Of a stretch of 64,000 nt of DNA, positions 57,351-64,000 are shown one piece after another. The DNA lies in contig CP154957.1 in NCBI GenBank assembly GCA_039621445.1, positions 3,838,504 through 3,902,503 on the forward strand. The letters run 5' to 3'. The DNA is from Euglena gracilis. Lineage: Eukaryota > Euglenida > Euglenophyceae > Euglenales. Every line of letters starts with the position of its first letter. The stretch's first letter is position 1. Both the position numbers and the translations under genes were made by a program. The notes under the pieces were generated by a model that saw only the letters and a list, made by a program, of their open reading frames with translations, was not told the DNA's origin and did not search any database.

Positions 57351-59180
57351 CTGTCTATTGCAAACATACTTCCGGGGACCCAACCGACCAAGATAAACTC
57401 CCTTAATTGTCGAGGGCTATTTACGGGCCCCCTGCAGTCTTGGGAAAGCGCATTTTTTTGAAGGAAAATGGAGGAGGATATTACTCAGGAGGAACATATC
57501 ACTGGAAGAAAGCTGTTGCTGTTATTATTATTGGGGGAGACAACTGTTGGGGGGTTCTGCTTTTATGAACATGAAACCGACAATCCACGGAATTAGGCAA
57601 GCCCGTTTGGCGGCCAAAACAAAACTGGTTGCTGTACAGCACGTGTGGGCATCAAACAAGAAGGAAAACAACACCGCTGTCACATATGATATGAGGGAGC
57701 ATATAGGATATGGTGATGCCATTCAACCAGTTGTTGTCCGGGTTCACTGGGTGACTTGCACTGCAGTCGAATAGTGGGAGATTGCCGAGATTGGTTGTGC
57801 AAACGATGATTAAAAAATATAGGCACTCTGCCTCGCCATTTCATAAATGCTCCCAACTGTTGCCATGCAGTTTGTGACAGAACAGACTGCACATTCATCA
57901 CCCATTAATATCGACCAAACGTGGCTATCCCTTCATTTAATACAACCAAACACCTTCTGAACTCAATGTTTTCGTCATGTCGAAATTAAATTGAGGCGGT
58001 TTGGGGAACGACGTTCTCAGCGGCAAGAGCACGCAACACCTCTCTCACCAAGTGGCAGGCTTTTTGGGCTTCTCCAGCTGTGTTTGCCCACACACACATT
58101 CAAATGGGTGGTTGCTGTGCAACGGGTTAGGTATAAACGGGAGAAGGTGGTAAATAAACGCAAATGCGGTGTCAGCCTGCAGGCGAAGTCCAGAGCGGCG
58201 ACCACAGTCGCAGGGGAGCGACTGTGCGCCAGAGACTGGACGCCGCAGCGTCGACGAGGACACCTACGGGTATTTCAGGCAGGGACGGTGCGGCGTCCAG
58301 AGAGCCCCCCTGGGACTGCTTAATGCCCCCCAGGGGGGGCATTGGGCATCTGCCACATACATACGAATATGGTGCGTACATAATTCATGAATATATATCA
58401 TATATTTGTTATATTTTTTTATAAATATAATGCATAATATGTGATATATGATATATTATAATATGTGGCAGCAATGAAAACACACCGGACACGCGATAAG
58501 ACACATAAATTTGATCGGTGGCCACAGTGGAGCATCCAAAGTCCAATCCACCTACTTCGTTTTTGGGTGAAAAACCAACAGAGCCCTGGGGGTCCACCCA
58601 AGTCTCCCAAAACCACAAAAACCTTGAAAATTTTTTTCCTCTTGCATAAAAACGCCCCGTGTGTCAAAAGCACAATATTGTGGACAATTGTGGGCAAGGG
58701 GAGGGAGAAAGAAAGAAAATGTTTTGGCTGATGCTTGCGAATTTCCATGATTGCCTTCAGGGGTTTTCTTAAATCCCCTGGCGGGGGTTCCTGCGGATGG
58801 GCTGGGAAAAAGGTGATGGCAGAAAAAAACGTGTTGGCTGGATCTTCCTGGAAGGGTCCGGGGGTAACAGCAGGGTCAGGGCTGTTCGGGAAGGCCTGGT
58901 GGGGGGTGCTACCCCCCGGGGGGTGGGTGGGTCGACCCCACCCAACATAGCACCCACGCAAGGAAAAAGACACCGAAGGAAACTTTGGACCAAAAAATCG
59001 GCGCCACCAGAAATACGGGAAAGCCTGGTGGGGGGGGGGGAGGAAGGAAGGGTCGGACCACCCACCACCCAGTGGGTTGCGGGGCTTCCTGTACAGCCGT
59101 GGTCCGGTCGGCTACCAGCAGGGCCGGCCATTTCAGGTCCACCAACCCCTGTGATGGAGCAGCTTCCACAGCGTAGCCTA
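57351..59180. other. No gene recognised; AT-rich inverted repeat at 58348-58472
   Basis: CTGCCACATA (58351-58360) and TATGTGGCAG (about 58460-58470) bracket an AT-rich block, a probable small foldback. Plus-strand 57547-57774 is a 75-codon frame (KPTIHGIRQARLAAKTKLVA) without support. Confidence 0.35.
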
Positions 59181-59183
59181 TCA

Positions 59184-59480
59184 CACACAACACAACACAA
59201 CACAACACAACACAACACAACACAACACAACACAACACAACACAACACAACACAACACAACACAACACAACACAACACAACACATCACAACACAACACAA
59301 CACATCACAACACAACACAACACAACACAACACAACACAACACAACGCAACGCAACGCAACGCAACACACCACACCACACCGCAACGCAACGCAACGCAA
59401 CACAACACAACACAACACAACACAACACAACACAACACAACACAACACAACACAACACAACACAACACACACACACACAC
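59184..59480. repeat. (AACAC)n array with AACGC block, ending in (CA)n
   Basis: About 55 copies of a 5-bp unit, with an AACGC/CACACC block at 59343-59400; the tail from 59465 is CA-rich then CCCA. Same structure as 41767-42121. Confidence 0.96.
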
Positions 59481-59679
59481 ACATACACCACCCACCCACC
59501 CACCCACACACACAAGACAGACACAAATTTCTTAAAAACGATAATGTACTAATGAAGATAGGTATGCAAAAATTGCTTTTGTTGTAGTTTTGAAGTATGA
59601 AAAATGTTGGGAAATGTATGATATAATAATTACCCCAAATATAATTAGAGTTACTCCTACCCCCCCCCCCACCCCAGGG

Positions 59680-60185
59680 CAGAACGGGAAGGCTTGGTGG
59701 GGGGGTCGACCCCCCCCCCGCCCGGGAGGTGGGGGGGGGGTGGGTGGCGAACCCCCCCCACCCACCACAACATTTTCACCGATTTTGGGGAAACGGGGAT
59801 TTTGGCTAGAAAAATTTTTGAATTTTTTTGAAAAATGAACCCAAAACACATGATTTTTTTTATATGGAAAACCACATTTTTTATACAAAAAATCTCAAAA
59901 ATTGGTAGTTTTTTTGGAGGGGAGTGAAAAAAAACGAAGGTCAAAAAGTCAAAAAATGGACAAATTGGCACGGTCAAATTTAACTGACATTTTTTCTTTT
60001 TGAATTTTTTTGGACTTTCAATGTCATTTTTTTACTTCAAAAACCTCTCAAAATCAACCTTTTGAGAAAATGTTGAATTTTTGGAAGAAAAAAATGGGGT
60101 TTTGGGTGGTTTTTTGGGGGGTCCCCCTATATGGGTCCCAAAACGGGTCCAAAAAACACCCGGCGCCGAAGGCGCCGAAAAAAAT
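59680..60185 (+). repeat. Interspersed repeat family C with GGTCGACC leader
   Basis: Collinear with 25470-25945: GGGAAGGCTTGGTGGGGGG leader, AAAAATGAACCCAAAACAC, GACATTTTTTC, CAATGTCATTTTTTTAC, AAAACCTCTCAAAATCAA, CCTATATGGGTCCCAAAA and GGCGCCGAAGGCGCC. Confidence 0.75.
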
Positions 60186-60329
60186 TGGTGCTCTTGGAAA
60201 TACGGGGAGAGGCGGTGGGGGGTGGTCGACCACCCCCCTCCCCCACCATGCAGGGGTGGGGGGTGGTCGACCCCCACCCCACCCACCACCCTGGCTGTTT
60301 GGCCAATTCCCGTTCTGCCCCCCCCCCTC

Positions 60330-61290
60330 TTGTCGTCCGACCGGGTTCCTGCAACGACCAGGGGGGGTGATCGTAACACCCCATAACCTGCAACCTGCGA
60401 CTGGGGGGTGGTCGTAAATGAGGGGGCGGTCGTAGGTAAGGTGGTGCTAAAATTCTCGCAACCTGCAACCTTCGACCGGGGGGGTGGTCGTAAATGAGGG
60501 GTGGTCGTACGAAAAGGGGGGGGGTACATATCCTCACGTTTCTTCACCGTTGGCTGGGATCAGAAACACAAGCCATATGTAAATCTTCGGACTTGAGAGC
60601 TTGAGGTCCATCTCCTTCCACTCCCACTTCCACTTCCACACATACGTGGGAAATCAATCCTCGCATTCAACCCGCACACCCAGCTCTGTTCCTGGCCAGG
60701 AGGGAAGCGTCGGAGGTGGGGCCCCATTTAGGGTGCCGCGCGGGGGGGTCAGCAAGGGGGATGGTTAGGAGACACAGGCGAGGCGGAGAGGGCTCTATAC
60801 TGCAAACACACAAAGAGGCTGCCTTTGTGTTCCGTATTGTCTGCGGAATCTACCGCTGTGTTGGCCCCCCTTCCAAAACAGAAAAAAACAGCACAATCCA
60901 AAGAAAAAAGAGATATGATATTAGTCTGCATGGATAACCACACTGCACAATGCCAATTTACTAAAATGACGAAGAACTGCACACCTCCCCTCTGGCGCTT
61001 GGCCCCATCACGATTGCAAGTTAGGCCGAGGGACTAAATTTGGCGGGGTAAAAATTGGTACCCCCCCCCCTCCTGGACCAAGAACCAAAAAAGGACTGGG
61101 TCTTAGGCGGCCTGTAATGTACATGGAACAAGGCATCTGACGGGCGGAAATATCTCTGCCTTACATGTGCATGTTTTGCTGCTCCCTGGCCCTCACAGCT
61201 GGTTGTTTTGGATGCAGGTTATGGGGGTGTTACGACCCCCCCCCCCCCCCCGGTCGCAGGTTGCAGGAACCCGGTCGTACGACAAGGGGG
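60330..61290. repeat. Interspersed repeat family B, several copies on both strands
   Basis: Plus-strand copies at about 60330-60435 and 60455-60515; an inverted copy at about 61215-61285 (GGTCGCAGGTTGCAGGAACC). Between them, 60550-61200 has no recognised gene. Confidence 0.65.
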
Positions 61291-63684
61291 GCGGGCGGGT
61301 AATGAATTGATGACATGCAACGACCTGTGATTGTTCGACGCTTTTCCTGCAACAGTACTGCGTGACAAGAATTCAAAATTTGGTACCTGAAATACCAGGA
61401 TGCGTCGCGCACGAGTCCTTTTTCCGGTATTCTCTGCCGTTTTCCTTCATTTTTTTCCCCTTGAAAAACATGAAACACGGCAGTTTTTGCGCATAATTTG
61501 TGTGGGGGGGTAAGTCCCACCCCTTTCATGTGCTGGGGCACACAGCCAAAAGTGCCCCAGCACAGACCCCGTCGCCAAAGGCGCTGCGGAGCTAAAAATG
61601 GCCTATTTTCAAAGGAATGTGCCTGGGCAGAGGCCAAAATCCGACCCCCCCGGGGGGGTGGGTAGTGCCCGCCTGGGCAGGCACCCCAAGGCACTCCGGA
61701 CCCCCCCCCCCCGGGGTTGGTAAAAGACAGCCTGCCAGGGAAACGGCCGCAAGGAGCAAGAAACCGGTAGATGTCCCATTCCTGTGTTGCGTGTTTGTGT
61801 TTTTTTTTTTTCACTGCCGGGGGGGGTTCCGGGGCTCCGGGGTGTGCGGAGCCCATTTCCGGACCCCCCAAAACACCATTTTGTGCCAAAACCCCAGGGA
61901 GGTTTCACTGCCAAAAAATGCGCATTTTTAGCACTCGCTTGTCACCATATTTTTAGCCAAAATAAAAAAATTTTCGTCTCCGTTGAGTTGCCCAAGCCAA
62001 CATGAAAAAGCTTCAATGCGTTAGTGCACACCACCTCTCACCACAAATTTAATCACCACCAATCGTGGTGCAAACCAATGGTTGGCACGCGGAACTGAGA
62101 GTGGCCATAAACAAAAAATTGTTTGTGCGCGCAAATGTGCGCACAAACGCACATCAGTTGCGAGCCAGTTGGCGAACGCAGTGTGTCGTGTGTGATGCAA
62201 CACCGTTCCGTGTCCTCACGGGCGGCTGCGGTGCCCTGGCCAGTTCCTGTTTGACGTCCGAGAGCACCAATCTCACCCTTGGCCCTCTTCGTGTCACCAA
62301 GTAAGGACATCCGTACCAAACCACTGGAGTCACAACCCTAATAGGGGGTTGCAACAATTCATAAACTGTTTTCTGCGTGTCAGGTTACCGGGGGGGGGGG
62401 GAATCGTAGGAAAATGGGAAAAATTGGCGTACAGAAATCCTGCCAAAATTTTCCGGACCATTTTTGAAAATCCTGCCAATTTTTTCCGGGCCGTTTCAAA
62501 GGTTTGTGCCTCCTCGTGCCCCGGTTGCTTTGAAGCGACCTTTTTTCCAGTCATCTTGCAAAAAAAAAACTGCCAATTTTTTTCTGGACCGTTTTCAGGT
62601 TTGGCACCAATTTTTTCGGCTTCCAATTTTGTCGGTTCTAATTTTATCTAACTTCAACCCCCCCCCCCAGTACTGGGTCTCAGGCGTTTCGTAAAAATGG
62701 TGAATGCTTGCAAATGCGCTCATTCTAAAGAAAAAATCCTCAAGTGCGAATTAGGCCGCCTAAATGAGTGGCTTATCACAATGGAGAGATGATGAGGAAC
62801 AAACCCAACACACAATCAGAGGAAACAAAAACTCATCAAAATCCGGATGACTTCATTTGGAAGAAGAGAAGAAACTCCGGACAAAAAACAATTCAATGAT
62901 TCTAGATGATTAAATCACCCATACACCCCACAACGCGATGGGAGCTGCTGTCCTCAAATACGGGCAACACAACCCCGAGCAGCTCTGAGAACAATCCCAT
63001 TGTGCCTGGCATCCCACAATTTTCTTTCTGGACGTTGGTACCAACACAACCCACTGAGCACTCTTCCCATTAGGTGGATTCTTCCTGGAGAGATGCACAG
63101 CAAATCGACGCTTTATGTCTCGCAGACAGATTACACTTCGCCTGTCGGGGGCAATTCAGATGCAGCGGCTAAGGAGTGTATTCCCTGCAGAAATTCTCGA
63201 AAAATTCTTCACCGAACGAACTTGTGCATGCTCAGCGTCGCAAAAACCATTCCAAAAAATCCAAAAATTTTCGAAACCTTCCAGAAATTACTCTTTATTA
63301 TTGGCATCCCGTGGGTTTTGGCATGCCAGGAAAATATGATGTCTTTTTGGTGAGGGAGGGGGAGAGGGAAAGACTCTTTTTCGAAAGAGGGCAAAGACAC
63401 AGTTGTTCAAAACTCCAAAGTGGGGTTGCATCTTCTTTGAGTCAATGGCTGTTGCCGTTTAAACAAGCAACGGAGATGTGCGCATGGGAACTTGCACTTA
63501 GTGACAACCTGCGGGCACCTTTTCCCAGGCCCAAACTCACCCACCCACTTTTTTCAGAAACCCACCTATGCACCTCACCCCAGGTTCAATTTAAGGGCAG
63601 TGGGGGGTCGCCCCCCCCACCAGTCTAGCTGGGCGTTGGGGGGACACCGAACCCCCCCCCCCCACCTGAACAGTAGCGGTCCGG
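61291..63684. other. No gene recognised
   Basis: Low-complexity and mixed sequence. GCGCAAATGTGCGC hairpin at 62129-62142. Short open frames without motifs. Confidence 0.35.
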
Positions 63685-63845
63685 GTGACCGATTTTCGGC
63701 CCAATACAAAGCGCTGGGTCGAAAACGGCAAAAAAAAGTCATTTTGAGCACCGTTTCGGCAAATTTTTGTTAAAAATGCAATTTTTTTTTTTCGGCGCGA
63801 AGCCACTGGATCGAAAAAAAATTGACCTTTTTGGGGGGTCCCCGG
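63685..63845 (+). repeat. Interspersed repeat family D
   Basis: GGGTGACCGATTTTCGGCCC, AAAAGTCATTTTGAGCACCG, TTCGGCGCGAAGCC and GACCTTTTTGGGGGGTCC. Followed by GCATCGAACCCTGCC tail and CCCA arrays (63930-63960). Confidence 0.65.
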
Positions 63846-64000
63846 TCCAGGAGGGGGGGGACACCCCCCCACCTAAACCTAAAAGCTGTACACCCTCCTT
63901 GCATCGAACCCTGCCTCACCTCCCAAAAAGGTCAATCCACCCACCCACCCACCCAAAATGGGCAGGAAACGACGGAGCAGTTTTTTCTTCGGTCTGGCCT

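Noticed and set aside
58164-58330. APLGLLNAP in a plus-strand frame resembling the PFGLxNAP motif of reverse transcriptases
   Set aside because: Only one short motif, no YxDD or flanking RT motifs, and frames around it break quickly.

Overview
This is eukaryotic nuclear DNA that is extremely rich in repeats. Almost all of the long open frames across the window are artefacts of (CA)n, (CATA)n and (AACAC)n microsatellites or of C/G homopolymer-rich repeats. The real coding signal comes as short GC-rich islands (50-650 bp) bounded by splice-like sites, with GT-AG introns and probably some GC-AG introns. There are no operons, Shine-Dalgarno sites, rRNA genes or tRNA genes that I can support. Several interspersed families, small TIR elements, two introns with inverted-repeat ends and GC donors suggest a large-genome protist or alga (dinoflagellate, haptophyte, pelagophyte or similar). 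The sequence alone does not fix the lineage.

Layout. 0-5 kb: two minus-strand islands (3418-3556 and 2096-2223) that together read as the N-terminal S4 domain of an RluA-like pseudouridine synthase, split by a repeat-filled gap of about 1.2 kb. 5-17 kb: repeats, including a small hAT-like MITE (8288-8560, 8-bp target duplication) and one candidate minus-strand exon near 8.9 kb. 17-22 kb and 34.5-37.5 kb: two collinear, diverged copies of one minus-strand gene. I recognised it because separate islands recur in the same order with mostly silent or conservative differences. It encodes a short acidic protein with a KKRVxF motif of the type that docks protein phosphatase 1. 22-34 kb and 38-47 kb: repeats, microsatellites, a second TIR element (38630-39088) and a few uncertain exon candidates.

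47.4-57.1 kb is different from everything else in the window. It has no microsatellites, its coding density is high, and it carries about 20 copies of an 18-bp hairpin, GAAGCGG-NNNN-CCGCTTC. I noticed no such copies elsewhere in the window. The island encodes (i) a large spliced protein of about 900 residues at 49655-52673, with features reminiscent of RNase-H-fold transposases, interrupted in frame by a hAT-like MITE and carrying a frameshift in a run of six C; (ii) a spliced protein at 53041-55924 with a ParB/sulfiredoxin-type N-terminal domain (GQHR box); and (iii) a further reading frame at 56048-56417. Most introns here hold one hairpin, 30-103 nt upstream of the acceptor. Two further copies lie inside a coding exon, where 18 bp keeps the frame. 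A ParB-type protein inside a field of ParB-site-like palindromes is the most interesting object in the window. It could be a mobile element with its own DNA-binding sites, a set of hairpin-bearing introns, or both.

57.1-64 kb: back to the repeat families, an (AACAC)n array and no recognisable gene.
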